From Kosmotoga olearia TBF 19.5.1 (GTDB lineage Bacteria > Thermotogota > Thermotogae > Petrotogales > Kosmotogaceae), in the NCBI RefSeq assembly GCF_000023325.1, contig NC_012785.1, positions 682,001-746,000 on the forward strand: a stretch of DNA of 64,000 bases, written 5' to 3'. Shown here piece after piece: positions 14,788 to 23,793 of the stretch (position 1 is its first letter; every line of letters starts with the position of its first letter). The notes under the pieces were generated by a model, which was not told the origin of the DNA, made no database searches, and worked only from the letters and a program-made list of their open reading frames with translations. The position numbers and the translations under genes were made by a program.

Positions 14788-15813
14788 ATGAACGAACGTT
14801 ACTCTACGATTCTAAAAATAGCATTGGCAGCAGCTCTGGGGTTGCTAGCAATAGTTGTACCGGTATTCACATTCAAACTACTTCTCGCAACAGTTGGTAT
14901 CATAATCTTTGCAATAAGCCTGAAAAAATTCAAAACACTTTTTATTACCCTCACGATTATCCTGATTGTGATACCTTTAGTCGTAATCGCAGGAATCAAA
15001 GGGCTTACGAACCTAGATTTTTCTTTTCTCAACAACTTATACAGTCAGGGTTTTTTAAAAAACCTGTCCCGTTTTGAAAATTATGACTACGATTACAACC
15101 CTGATCTGAAAAACTCAACCAAATATAATGAAATATTGGAACCAGAAATCTTCATTGATGATGCTTCTGATTTAGTTATTAGTAGTGTGGGAGTCATAAT
15201 AGAAGCCGATCCACGAAGTGACAAAATTCTAATACCTGACGACTTGGAATACTATTACGACAACAACAATGTGCTTCACATAAACATGCCAAAAAGCTGG
15301 AAAAACAAAACGGCAAGAATCGTGTTAGGCACCAAAAACTTCCACTCTTCAATCAAAATAAACGCGGTTGCGGTAGAAATCCCGGATGGACTTAAAACAG
15401 ACACCCTACAAATTGAAGGTGAGGCTATAAAAATCGATGGTTATATAAACGCCGAAAATGTCATTTTACAGGGAGTAGCCTGCAGCATTGCAGGGGATAT
15501 AAAAAGCAAGACCCTTAGATTAAATGGCATGGTAGCTGTATCAATCAAAAACAAGATGGAAGTTGAGTATTTGACCATCAACAACAGCCAGGCTGTAAAT
15601 ATCAAAACGAGCCTACGTGGAACCTCAAAAATTATTATCAACTCCACAAGCATGAACGCAAAAATAACCTACATGGACACCTGGGAAGGCAAGCGATTTA
15701 TCAATGCTGACAGCCTTGCGGGTAATATCAAGCTGTATATCCCGCGCAATAACAACGGAAACCTGGATATAAACACAAGTGGAATTATAAATGTTTCAAA
15801 ATCCTATTATTGA
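14788..15813 (+). CDS. Membrane protein with beta-helix (DUF4097/bactofilin-like) domain
   Basis: The 341-residue protein has three hydrophobic segments at the N-terminus (about 8-75) that form the membrane part. After an Asn/Tyr-rich linker (ENYDYDYNPDLKN) the remaining 200 residues are a repetitive, short-strand sequence (LQIEGEAIKIDGYINAENV; LRLNGMVAVSIKNKMEV) like the right-handed beta-helix of DUF4097-type putative adhesins. Position as first gene of an ABC/GntR operon suggests a cell-envelope stress role (inference). ATG 14788 follows GGAGGAGG; the upstream TTG at 14770 overlaps that site. Confidence 0.7.
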   Translation: MNERYSTILKIALAAALGLLAIVVPVFTFKLLLATVGIIIFAISLKKFKTLFITLTIILIVIPLVVIAGIKGLTNLDFSFLNNLYSQGFLKNLSRFENYDYDYNPDLKNSTKYNEILEPEIFIDDASDLVISSVGVIIEADPRSDKILIPDDLEYYYDNNNVLHINMPKSWKNKTARIVLGTKNFHSSIKINAVAVEIPDGLKTDTLQIEGEAIKIDGYINAENVILQGVACSIAGDIKSKTLRLNGMVAVSIKNKMEVEYLTINNSQAVNIKTSLRGTSKIIINSTSMNAKITYMDTWEGKRFINADSLAGNIKLYIPRNNNGNLDINTSGIINVSKSYY

Positions 15814-15828
15814 AAGAAGCGTGGTAAC

Positions 15829-16185
15829 ATGCTACGAAAGGTTGACAAACATTCCGGCGTCCCGGCATATATTCAAATCATGAATGACATCAAAAAAGAG
15901 ATATTGTTGGGACGACTGAAAGACGGTGACCGTCTTCCCCCTGTAAGAAAAATGGCTGATATTTTTGGAGTAAATACAAATACAGTGCTTCACTCACTGG
16001 AACGCTTACAATTTGAAGGTTTGCTTGAAGCGGAACATGGGGTTGGATATTTTGTGAAAGTTACAAATGAAGTTGGAAAAGAAGCTATTGAGATCATAGA
16101 AAGAATGGTAGCAGAACTGAAGGAAAAAGGTATAGATCTCGAGATGGCAAAAGTACTTCTGGAGGAGGTTTGGAAAAATGCTTAA
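15829..16185 (+). CDS. YtrA-subfamily GntR transcriptional regulator
   Basis: This 118-residue regulator has a GntR winged helix (YIQIMNDIKKEILLGRLKDGDRLPPVRKMADIFGVNTNTV) followed by only about 40 residues of helix. The short C-terminal tail, with no ligand domain, defines the YtrA subgroup, which usually controls adjacent ABC transporters and responds to cell-wall antibiotics. The operon promoter carries a matching palindrome. The gene overlaps the next by 8 bases. Confidence 0.9.
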   Translation: MLRKVDKHSGVPAYIQIMNDIKKEILLGRLKDGDRLPPVRKMADIFGVNTNTVLHSLERLQFEGLLEAEHGVGYFVKVTNEVGKEAIEIIERMVAELKEKGIDLEMAKVLLEEVWKNA

Positions 16186-16744
16186 AAAAATAGAAGCCTA
16201 TTTTATGAAAGAAATGAGCGAAAAAGCTGGTAGAATAGCCGTTTTCTCCTTAGGATTACTCATTCCCAACTACGGATTCAGGATGTTGTTCTTATTTTTA
16301 CTGGTTACCACCGTTTTGCCTGCAGACATACACAACAAAAGGATTTCAAACCTTCTGGCCTTACCATATTCTCATGGTGAGCTTTTCTGGATTTCACTCC
16401 TTTTCCTTGTTGGAATAACCACCTCAACAGAGTTTCTGGGAGCTGCACTTTTTGGACGCGGATTTATTTATACAGGGATAAATTTGTGGAGATCATTGAA
16501 TTTTATTGGATTTTATTATGCGGTTTCCATGCTCAGTGTAATCGCTGGCCTGGACAACTTTGGAATCCCTTTTCTCATATTTATTCTTGACATTATTATG
16601 GGAGGTCTTGGCTCAACTTATGAAAATCCTTATTTCTATATTAGCCCGGTTTACCAGGGAAAATCGCTAGCAGTTACAGGTGTAGCAATAGCTACATTGC
16701 TGATCTCCTATCTCATATTTACAAAGAAGGGGGTTCAAAAATGA
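16178..16744 (+). CDS. ABC transporter membrane subunit
   Basis: The 188-residue membrane protein has about five spans; it overlaps the GntR gene upstream and the ATPase gene downstream by a few bases each. It has no soluble domain and no clear family motif, but its place between a YtrA-type regulator and an ATPase identifies it as the permease half. It is short for an ABC-2 permease (usually more than 220 residues), so it may work as a homodimer. Confidence 0.7.
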   Translation: MLKKIEAYFMKEMSEKAGRIAVFSLGLLIPNYGFRMLFLFLLVTTVLPADIHNKRISNLLALPYSHGELFWISLLFLVGITTSTEFLGAALFGRGFIYTGINLWRSLNFIGFYYAVSMLSVIAGLDNFGIPFLIFILDIIMGGLGSTYENPYFYISPVYQGKSLAVTGVAIATLLISYLIFTKKGVQK

Positions 16745-17601
16745 TCGTAGAAATTAAAGGAATAAATAAAAAATTCGGTACAAAGCCTGTACTCAATGAC
16801 ATAAGTTTTTCTGTAAAAGAAGGAGAGATATTTGCTCTGGTCGGACCAAATGGTGCCGGAAAAACCACAACGCTTAGATGCCTTTATGGAGAGTTAAAAC
16901 CCGAAAGCGGTTCAATAAATGTCTTTGGAAAAGAACTCTGCACTCCGCTCAAAACCGGAATAGCTGTGATGACTGAAGACCGTTTGACTTTCAGGCGATT
17001 CAAAGGCGAAGATTATATAAAAATGTGGAAAATGCTGTACCCGAATTGGCAGGATAAAACATTCAACAGTTTCTCCGTACATTACAGATTCAACATGGAC
17101 CAACCCGTGGAAACCTATTCCATGGGGATGAGAACGCTTTTTAACTTAGCGCTGGTGGTATCGAGCAATGCTGATTTGCTTATACTCGATGAACCCACCC
17201 AAAATCTGGATCCCGTAATACGAGAAGAAGTAACCAATATACTGAGAGATTACAGTGTCCAGAAAGGAAAAACCGTGATTATTTCATCTCATGAAATCTA
17301 TGACCTGGAAGAAGTCGCTTCATCTTTTGCGATAATCTTCGAAGGTCATGTCCTTTATACTGATTCCATTGATAGAGCAAAAGAAATCCACAGGATGGTT
17401 TCAAGAAACGAGAACATAGATGATGGAGAACTGATCGGTCTGGTAAACGACGAAATTCTCGTAAAAACCGATAAAAACATCGGAAGATACGCTAACTTCA
17501 AAGAAATAGTCCTGGGCTACCTTCAAGGGAAGAAAGCATTCAAACCTTTTGAAAACAGCACCTCCGACAATCAGATCAACGATAGCCCTTTTACCCTTTG
17601 A
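16741..17601 (+). CDS. ABC transporter ATP-binding protein
   Basis: This 286-residue ATPase has Walker A GPNGAGKTT (35-43), a Q-loop replaced by MTEDRLTFRRF, signature YSMGMRT (126-132) in place of LSGGQ, Walker B LLILDEP (146-152) and H-loop SSHE with H184. The SMGM signature is normal for ABC-2-type YtrB/CcmA-like exporters. The last 80 residues are a regulatory extension with no known motif. It closes the DUF4097-like/GntR/permease/ATPase operon, and a strong terminator follows. Confidence 0.9.
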   Translation: MIVEIKGINKKFGTKPVLNDISFSVKEGEIFALVGPNGAGKTTTLRCLYGELKPESGSINVFGKELCTPLKTGIAVMTEDRLTFRRFKGEDYIKMWKMLYPNWQDKTFNSFSVHYRFNMDQPVETYSMGMRTLFNLALVVSSNADLLILDEPTQNLDPVIREEVTNILRDYSVQKGKTVIISSHEIYDLEEVASSFAIIFEGHVLYTDSIDRAKEIHRMVSRNENIDDGELIGLVNDEILVKTDKNIGRYANFKEIVLGYLQGKKAFKPFENSTSDNQINDSPFTL

Positions 17602-17611
17602 TAATTTGATC

Positions 17612-17653
17612 AAAACGCCCTTCATGCAAATAAATTGCTGAAGGGCGTTTTTA
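17612..17653. terminator. Bidirectional terminator between convergent genes
   Basis: AAAACGCCCTTCA pairs with TGAAGGGCGTTTT across a 14-base loop, with T residues on both strands. It separates the ABC operon from the SCP2-cupin gene. Confidence 0.9.
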
Positions 17654-17699
17654 CTTCCTAAAAACTTATGAAAATAATGGCTTATCAGGCACCTTTTCC

Positions 17700-18374
17700 T
17701 CAGGCGAGCCAGATCAATACCAATGGTTCATCGCTTTCTGTCCAGACTACGTGACTCGTATTCGGTGGAATGTAATACGACTCGCCTTTCTTTACCTTTA
17801 CAGTCTTATCCCCAATCTTAGCAAAACCCTCGCCTTCAATAAAAATCATCGCTTGATGAAATGGATTCGTATCGCCTTCCTGATTCAAACTCTCACCCTT
17901 TTTCAGCATATACCAGGCGCTTCTGAGCCCCGTGGCATAGTACAAACCTATAGCATGTCCTCCGTGAACAACCCTTGAATGTTCTTCATCCAACAAAACC
18001 TTTTCAGGATCACTTCTGTTGAAAAGGTGCATACCAAGATAATTGAATCGGGCAATAGTATCAGGAGTAATCTTCTTATTATTCGAAAATCTCCAGTCCA
18101 GAGGCGCTTTATCCAGATAATTGGCTTTCGCAGCAGCTGTAATTGCGTTGAACTTCCCTTCGTATATCTGGCGCAAAACATCATAAGTTGTAGTTAAAAT
18201 AACATCGGCTTCGTTATTTACACCTTTGCCCAGGATAACCTCGCCATTATCAATCTTGATGTAGAACGATTCATTCGTATCTTCTACATTTAACTGTGCC
18301 AGAAAGGTGTAATCTGGTTCTACCTTGCTTTTAAAGTTATCAGCCATTTCTTTTAACATCTCATACACTGTCAT
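17700..18374 (-). CDS. SCP2 sterol-binding domain and cupin fusion protein
   Basis: The 224-residue protein starts with an SCP2-like lipid-binding domain (about 1-110): FYIKIDNGEVILGKGVNNEADVILTTTYDVLRQIYEG is the central part. The C-terminal half (140-224) is a small cupin with FHQAMIFIEGEGFAKIGDKTVKVKKGESYYIPPNTSHVVW. The cupin keeps His residues near the two motifs, so metal binding is possible. The ribosome binding site AAGGAGG is well placed. The combination suggests binding of a hydrophobic ligand coupled to sensing or simple chemistry, but no substrate can be named. Confidence 0.78.
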   Translation of the reverse strand: MTVYEMLKEMADNFKSKVEPDYTFLAQLNVEDTNESFYIKIDNGEVILGKGVNNEADVILTTTYDVLRQIYEGKFNAITAAAKANYLDKAPLDWRFSNNKKITPDTIARFNYLGMHLFNRSDPEKVLLDEEHSRVVHGGHAIGLYYATGLRSAWYMLKKGESLNQEGDTNPFHQAMIFIEGEGFAKIGDKTVKVKKGESYYIPPNTSHVVWTESDEPLVLIWLA

Positions 18375-18697
18375 TTCTCAAATCCTCCTTAATTTATTTT
18401 CAGAATTACAGGACAGTTTTCCTAAGCAATAATATATTGTTACTTAGTCTTTACTTGAATAGTCCAATGTTTTCTGTTCGGAAAACCGTTCTTTTTTTTC
18501 AGTAAGAGTAATTTTATGGGGATCAAGTAGTATAATTTAAATAAAAGTTTATATCACAAGCGTGAAAACATTTTTTCTTTCTCTTTAGTAATCAAAATTC
18601 GATCAAAAACAATAGAAGGAGGAGTATTTCGATCTGACACAACTTTGCTATCTCAACTCATCGTTTCACTCTAAAACAAAAGCGGGGGGAAATTTTA
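18375..18697. other. Divergent intergenic region with a palindrome
   Basis: The region separates the SCP2-cupin gene from the diguanylate cyclase gene. An imperfect palindrome, CTAAGCAATAATATATTGTT with ACTTAG following (18422-18447), overlaps a candidate minus-strand promoter (TTCAAG, 17 bases, TATATT) for the SCP2-cupin gene. A TATAAT near 18531 may serve the cyclase gene. No RNA gene was recognised. Confidence 0.4.
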
Positions 18698-20521
18698 ATG
18701 AACAAGCTTCCGATGGAGCACCGATATTTCGAGAAACTCTTTGAAAGCAGCCCTGAAGGGATTGTAATTTGCGATGAGAAAAATCGTATCCTTCGAGCGA
18801 ACCCAAAATTCTGCGAAATGTTCGGTTACCAATACGATGAAGTTATTGGACATTTCGTGGATGACATAGTCGCTAAAGACCCGGAATTAAAAGCCGAGGC
18901 AATGCAAATAACAAAAATCACTCTCTCTGGAAAAAACATAAGCAATGAAACCATAAGACAAAGAAAAGACGGAACACGTTTACCTGTATCAATTCTTAGT
19001 GCACCTATCTATGATGGAAAAAAAGTTGTCGGGGTAGTTGGTATTTACAGAGATATAACAGAACTAAAAGAATCCCAGAAAAAACTACTCGAAAGTCTGA
19101 GAAAAAACCAGGCTCTCTTAAACGCCATCCCTGATATGATCTTTGTTATCTCAAGAGACGGTACCTATCTGAATTTTAAGGCAGACAGAAAAGATTTACT
19201 GGCAATACCACCGGAAAAAATCATTGGCAACAACATAAAAAATACTGGTTTTGATCATAAAACCCTGAATCAGTTATTTGAGGGAATTGAAAAAGCACTC
19301 GATACCAATGAGGTACAGACTGTTGAGTATTCATCGAAAACGTTTACCGGTCTAGGTTATTTTGAAGCCAGAATAGTAGCATTGAACGAAAAAGAAGTTT
19401 TGATGCTGGTAAGAGATATCACTGAACAAAAAAAGAACCAGCTCAGGCTGGAGCGTTTTGCCATATTTCACCGCGCCCTCACAGAAATGTTCAACGAGAT
19501 ACTCCAAATGGAATTAGACGAAAATCCCTATCAAAGATTGGTGGAACACGCGGTTGAGGTAGTCCCAGGTGCTGAAGCAGGAAGCCTTCTGATGAAAGAT
19601 GAAACAGGGGTCTTTCGGCTTGTTGCTGCTGTTGGATACAACCTTGAGAAATTGAAAAAAATCTTCTTCAAACCGGAAGAACTGGCGCAGGGAAATACAG
19701 ATAATGTGTTGATTGTTACTGACCTCGTTAGCATAGACAAAAATCTCGACGCTGAAAGATTGGAAATCCTGAAAAAATACGGGCGCATTGATGAAATCAA
19801 AACCATGCTTTCCATTCCGGTCAAAATAAATGGTGAACCCGTAGCTTATTTCTGCCTCGACAGTTTTAGTAGCTCGAACGCTTTCGATGAAGATTCCATA
19901 GAAATGGCAAAGATATTAAGCCAGCAGGTTGCCGTTATTTTGAAGAGAATAAAACTAGAGGAGGAACTTAGAAGACAAAAGAAACAATTGAAATTCATGT
20001 CCGAACACGATCCACTGACTGATCTGCCAAACCGACGCTTATTCGCCGAAAGAGCCAAACAGTACATTGCTCTTGCGAAACGGAGAAAATCACCTTTGAG
20101 TATTCTATATCTTGATTTGAATCACTTCAAAGAAGTAAACGATTCATTCGGACATGATGTTGGCGATTTGGTTCTCAAAAAAATTACCAAAAGATTCAAA
20201 TCCTGTTTGAGAGAGGGTGATCTTGTCGCCCGCCTTGGTGGAGACGAGTTTGTATTCGCATTGCCGGACACAGATGCTGAAAATGCGGCAAAGGTAGCTA
20301 AACGCATAATTGAAGTTATAGAAAAACCAATAAACATCAAAGGCAAAAGTGTGAAAATCAGTGGAAGTATAGGTGTTGCCGTATTTCCAGATGATGGTGA
20401 AAATATTGACCAACTCCTGAAACATGCCGATATGAATATGTACCGTGATAAAAGATTAAAATGCAATAACGGAGAAGAAAGGAACATAAGAATTCTGGAG
20501 AATTCAAATGACAGGAATTGA
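18698..20521 (+). CDS. Diguanylate cyclase with two PAS domains and a GAF domain
   Basis: The 607-residue protein has PAS1 (about 8-120: FESSPEGIVICDEKNRILRANPKF), PAS2 (about 130-245), GAF (about 265-425: AEAGSLLMKDETGVFRLVAAVGYN) and a GGDEF domain (about 445-600). The catalytic site GGDEF is intact at 514-518, and the allosteric inhibition site RxxD is present at 505-508, spaced normally. No EAL, transmembrane segment or signal peptide is present, so this is a soluble sensor that makes cyclic di-GMP in response to a ligand or redox signal. PAS and GAF cofactors cannot be read from sequence. Confidence 0.93.
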   Translation: MNKLPMEHRYFEKLFESSPEGIVICDEKNRILRANPKFCEMFGYQYDEVIGHFVDDIVAKDPELKAEAMQITKITLSGKNISNETIRQRKDGTRLPVSILSAPIYDGKKVVGVVGIYRDITELKESQKKLLESLRKNQALLNAIPDMIFVISRDGTYLNFKADRKDLLAIPPEKIIGNNIKNTGFDHKTLNQLFEGIEKALDTNEVQTVEYSSKTFTGLGYFEARIVALNEKEVLMLVRDITEQKKNQLRLERFAIFHRALTEMFNEILQMELDENPYQRLVEHAVEVVPGAEAGSLLMKDETGVFRLVAAVGYNLEKLKKIFFKPEELAQGNTDNVLIVTDLVSIDKNLDAERLEILKKYGRIDEIKTMLSIPVKINGEPVAYFCLDSFSSSNAFDEDSIEMAKILSQQVAVILKRIKLEEELRRQKKQLKFMSEHDPLTDLPNRRLFAERAKQYIALAKRRKSPLSILYLDLNHFKEVNDSFGHDVGDLVLKKITKRFKSCLREGDLVARLGGDEFVFALPDTDAENAAKVAKRIIEVIEKPINIKGKSVKISGSIGVAVFPDDGENIDQLLKHADMNMYRDKRLKCNNGEERNIRILENSNDRN

Positions 20522-20542
20522 ATCTGTGTTCTTGGTGGTACC

Positions 20543-20812
20543 TTAAATAATTCCATCATCAAATACTTGTTTTTTATCTATTCCGAGTATTTCGAGATTA
20601 ACATCATTCTCAGTCCGAAGCTTGTATATTCGAACAGAATCTTCTTCAACTTTTATTATGCGTTTTAGCTGTGATTTCAACGTTTCAAGATTTGTTTTGG
20701 TTATTTCGCCTTCAAGTACAGAGTTTTGTACCCAATCTAGATAACGGCGGCAAACTTTCAAGACTCTGTTTACCCGCTTCTCTCCTATGTCGTACACAAT
20801 CAAAACGTACAC
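20543..20812 (-). CDS. cas2: Second Cas2-like protein, downstream of a truncated cas1
   Basis: The 89-residue protein is a ferredoxin-like Cas2 (MYVLIVYDIGEKRVNRVLKVC, with the conserved Tyr-Asp after the first strand), full length and starting at GTG. It resembles the Cas2 at 29097-29372 but is clearly diverged from it. It lies just after a truncated cas1 on the same strand at the far end of the type III genes. Whether it can work with the intact Cas1 at 29369-30358 is unknown. Confidence 0.85.
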   Translation of the reverse strand: MYVLIVYDIGEKRVNRVLKVCRRYLDWVQNSVLEGEITKTNLETLKSQLKRIIKVEEDSVRIYKLRTENDVNLEILGIDKKQVFDDGII

Positions 20813-20813
20813 T

Positions 20814-20954
20814 TTAACCTCTCCATGGGATATATTCTTTTTCCCCTGTAATATGTTTTTCTATCTTATAGAGCTCAAGCCTTATGAGATATCTGTATGA
20901 AACATTTCTTTTTAACTGTGGGTGTTTAAATGTGGATTTTAGCTTTTCATCTTT
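20814..20954 (-). pseudogene. cas1: Truncated cas1 (C-terminal 45 residues)
   Basis: From DEKLKSTFKHPQLKRN to the end (IPWRG) the translation matches the C-terminus of the intact Cas1 at 29369-30358, and 86 bases (20866-20951) are identical to 29421-29506. Upstream of this point the frame runs on for about 40 codons (to 21062) through sequence with no Cas1 similarity. All catalytic residues are missing. It is a remnant, not a functional integrase. Confidence 0.85.
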
Positions 20955-21062
20955 GCTGTAGAAACCTACTATACCTATCCTTATTAGCACATACAAACTA
21001 CATATAGGTGGGATACAAGGCTCATGGAAATCAACGATAATACGGTTCTCCAAACTATGCAC

Positions 21063-21620
21063 TTAGCTAGATGAACCCAGTAAGGAAACTAAAGAACACT
21101 TTATGATCAAGGACAAATAAGGTAAACACGGCAAAGTATGCTATCTTACGTGTTGTTAAATAAATTCCTTGAATTCAATTCGGTTTCTGACATTCATATG
21201 GTACCCCGCTATCATCGGGACAAATGGAGAAATGCTGTTTCAACGTATTTTTCGGTAGAGTGTTACGAAAACAAACATATTACAGATGGAACTGTAATTT
21301 TTGAAATGAGATGCGGCAAGATTTGTATAATAATTGAGTAGTGGTACTTTGTATTAAGGCCTTAGAAAAAATTTCTTTGCACATAGAACTTAAAAAGTTG
21401 ATGAATATTAATTGTAATTATTGGTATCTGTTTGTTGTGTTTAACTCCATAACTAGTTTACCAGCTTTCTATGCCTTTTCGGTAATTTTCTTTATTCTTT
21501 CTTCTAAGTGTATAGTTTGAATTAAAGAGCTAAGTGTTTCAGAACTCCTCTACTATTATTTTCTAGACTCCTGTCGATCCCTTGGCAATTTCTACTTATC
21601 AGTGGTTGACATTGAATAAA
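21063..21620. other. Gene-poor stretch beside the cas1/cas2 remnant
   Basis: About 560 A+T-rich bases between the cas1 remnant and the last type III gene. I see no CRISPR repeat, RNA gene or supported ORF; the one open frame on the plus strand (21138-21341) lacks a ribosome binding site and recognisable motifs. It may hold debris from the recombination that placed the type III module here. Confidence 0.5.
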
Positions 21621-22451
21621 TTATGATTCGAACTTCCATATGCCTTTTTGACATATCAAAAAGCTATATTCTTCCTCGAACACAGTTCCAGGCGTCCAAC
21701 ATATTTTTGCTGTTGAAACTTTTGAGCCAAAATTCCCGTTTTTCATATTAGTTTCAAGTCCAACCAAAGGTTCTATGTTTCCTCTCACAATATGATTATT
21801 GAGCTGTTCATCAAAAAGCACATGGGAAATTAAGGCATAAGGCTTAGAATCAGATTTAGAAGCTTTTACTATTGGAGTATCCTCATTAAGTTCGACCTTA
21901 TAGCCAGGGTAATCTAACTTATGTGTCTCCATAATACTAGAAACTACTACTCTACCCCAACCATAGGTTCTTTCACCACCTAGCTGAACTTTGGATAGTA
22001 CCTCTTTCCACTTTAACTTAGAGCCATCTCGCTCGAAGATATAGCCAATAAGATACACTTTCTTATTTTCTCTTGTTTTTTGAGCAATATATTCTATTTC
22101 ATGTAAGCTGCCACCCTCAGCTTTTCTTGTATTTGAATCTAACGCAGTGGTAACATAGCTTTGTATATATTTCCACTCAAATTCGTCCAGGTTTTCCCAA
22201 GGGAAAAGGGTTATTTTTTTGTCATCATCTGAAGGATAGAAATAACAGAATCTGAGAAACTCGTCAACATCTTTGCCTGTTTTTTCATAATCGAAATTTT
22301 CATACTCTCTTGCTATTCTGGCTGTCAACGCCCCCCAAAGAGTTCTGCCTGGAACATAATATCTAGTTTGTTGAAGATTTCCGATCTTCCTCTTACCTAT
22401 ATGCAGCGGCGAGAGGAGTTGAAGAACAACTTTATACATTTTCCAGCTCAT
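21621..22451 (-). CDS. Type III RAMP protein, candidate Cas5-group (Cmr3-like) subunit
   Basis: This 276-residue RAMP-superfamily protein has an N-terminal strand LQLLSPLHIGKRK and YVPGRTLWGAL in place of the usual substrate loop, and a Gly-rich loop GGERTYGWGRV near residue 178. By elimination (Cmr1, Cmr6-like, Cas10, Cmr4 and Cmr5 are accounted for) it should be the Cas5-group subunit that holds the crRNA 5' tag. Its strong divergence from Cmr3 is typical of type III-C. It overlaps the small-subunit gene by one base. Identity as Cas5 rather than another Cas7 copy is not certain. Confidence 0.65.
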   Translation of the reverse strand: MSWKMYKVVLQLLSPLHIGKRKIGNLQQTRYYVPGRTLWGALTARIAREYENFDYEKTGKDVDEFLRFCYFYPSDDDKKITLFPWENLDEFEWKYIQSYVTTALDSNTRKAEGGSLHEIEYIAQKTRENKKVYLIGYIFERDGSKLKWKEVLSKVQLGGERTYGWGRVVVSSIMETHKLDYPGYKVELNEDTPIVKASKSDSKPYALISHVLFDEQLNNHIVRGNIEPLVGLETNMKNGNFGSKVSTAKICWTPGTVFEEEYSFLICQKGIWKFES

Positions 22452-22849
22452 TATTCTTTCACCTTCGCTTTAGCACCATATCGAGCATAGATAAGAGTTC
22501 TCTCCCAGAGATCTTTCACGAGGAAAAGAAAATCAGTATTATTACATATCTTTTCATTAACTAGATTTAGTGCATCTTCCGGCGATTGTATTTCCTTGTC
22601 CAAATTTTCAAGGTCGATTTGCAAAGCTTTACCTGCTGTACTAAGTAGCTCTTTAACAATTTTATCTGCAGTTTGGTCTTTTTTCTTATCCCGTGCATAT
22701 AGATAAAGAATACAGGCGTAGACGCCTTCTCCATGAAGAACTAAAAGAGTATCATTAATGAGTTTTTCAAGTTCTTTTGCATCTATCGCATTCAATTTGT
22801 TGAGAATTTCATTTCCTGATTTCGCGGCAATGTAATCAAGGTTTTTCAT
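22451..22849 (-). CDS. cmr5: Small subunit Cmr5 (Cas11)
   Basis: The 132-residue, mostly helical protein ends in a LWERTLIYARYGAKAK helix like Cmr5 of other Thermotogota. Cmr5 forms the inner belly filament of type III-B/C complexes and contacts the target RNA. Size and place between the Cas7-type Cmr4 and the last RAMP gene support the call, although small subunits are weakly conserved. Its ends overlap both neighbours by single bases, indicating tight coupling. Confidence 0.75.
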   Translation of the reverse strand: MKNLDYIAAKSGNEILNKLNAIDAKELEKLINDTLLVLHGEGVYACILYLYARDKKKDQTADKIVKELLSTAGKALQIDLENLDKEIQSPEDALNLVNEKICNNTDFLFLVKDLWERTLIYARYGAKAKVKE

Positions 22850-23793
22850 TAATCATCACCGTCCGAAGAGACCAGTTTCATTCTACCGAAGCCCCTTGTG
22901 ACCATTCCACCTATACCAAGATATTCGATAACTTTGAACCCATCCTCAACAACATCCATGGGTGACTTCCAGTTATTTATAATCTCATTTGTCTTCCCAT
23001 TTTTCTTAAATTCCATCATTACCTTTTTAAACTTCCCGGGAGAATAATCATCTTGAATAACTGTGGAGTACAACCATGTGGCTCTTGGAATAGCTTCATA
23101 AGTGAAGAGAGCACGATCCTCCGCAGCACCTGTTTCTGGATTTATCGCAACAGAAGTTCTTGTTTCAAGATTATCATTGACTATCCGTGTAAATAACTTA
23201 TCAGAGACTATATAAATCCTATCTTTGACAAGTTTCCAGTCATTGCTTTCTTTCAACCCATCAAAACTGGGCTCTTCAGCATTTATGCCTTCAACATCGA
23301 TGTATAACCAGCCAATTTTGATTTTTCCCTTTGCAGCATTGCCATTCAAGAGATAAGCCTTTTCTTCATCAAAACAAGGTTTGACATCAATTCCAATTTC
23401 ACATAATAGATTCTTGGTGGTCACCCACACTGTTCCTTCCGGTGAATAAACTGGGAACAGAATTATTCTTGCATCTGATAAGCTAACCATACCCGCTCTA
23501 CCCGATTGCTCAGAACCGGAGCCATTTATATAACCAAAGGTATATGATACTGGATTATTTGGATTGCTATTCTTTACTGCTTGTCCAGCAACATCTAGGT
23601 TGCCAATAAGCATCGCAGCGTACATTTTTGCAGCCCCTGAAAGGCTTGTTCCTGGGATTATTGGTAAATTTGAACCAGCTTCTCTCACTATTGTGTTATC
23701 AACTATCCCCAAATTTGCTCCACCTGTTCCTATATGTATCGGGTCAAGTGTCATGAAAATGAATTTCTTCTTTTTATAAAGTTCATTGTTCAT
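22849..23793 (-). CDS. cmr4: Cmr4 (Cas7-group backbone, target-RNA cleaving subunit)
   Basis: The 314-residue RAMP protein opens with LDPIHIGTGG, LGIVDNTIVREA and LPIIPGTSLSGAAK, all typical for Cmr4, and closes with LGIGGMVTRGFGRMKLV. D32 in GIVDN aligns with the Asp of Cmr4 that cuts target RNA every six bases, so RNA cleavage should be intact. Multiple copies make the backbone filament around the crRNA. The gene overlaps the Cas10 gene by four bases. Confidence 0.88.
   Translation of the reverse strand: MNNELYKKKKFIFMTLDPIHIGTGGANLGIVDNTIVREAGSNLPIIPGTSLSGAAKMYAAMLIGNLDVAGQAVKNSNPNNPVSYTFGYINGSGSEQSGRAGMVSLSDARIILFPVYSPEGTVWVTTKNLLCEIGIDVKPCFDEEKAYLLNGNAAKGKIKIGWLYIDVEGINAEEPSFDGLKESNDWKLVKDRIYIVSDKLFTRIVNDNLETRTSVAINPETGAAEDRALFTYEAIPRATWLYSTVIQDDYSPGKFKKVMMEFKKNGKTNEIINNWKSPMDVVEDGFKVIEYLGIGGMVTRGFGRMKLVSSDGDD

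Noticed and set aside
20954-21062. N-terminal 37 codons fused to the cas1 remnant
   Set aside because: No Cas1 similarity and no ribosome binding site; chance read-through frame.
21138-21341. 67-codon frame near the cas1 remnant
   Set aside because: No ribosome binding site, no recognised motif and A+T-biased composition; treated as noncoding.
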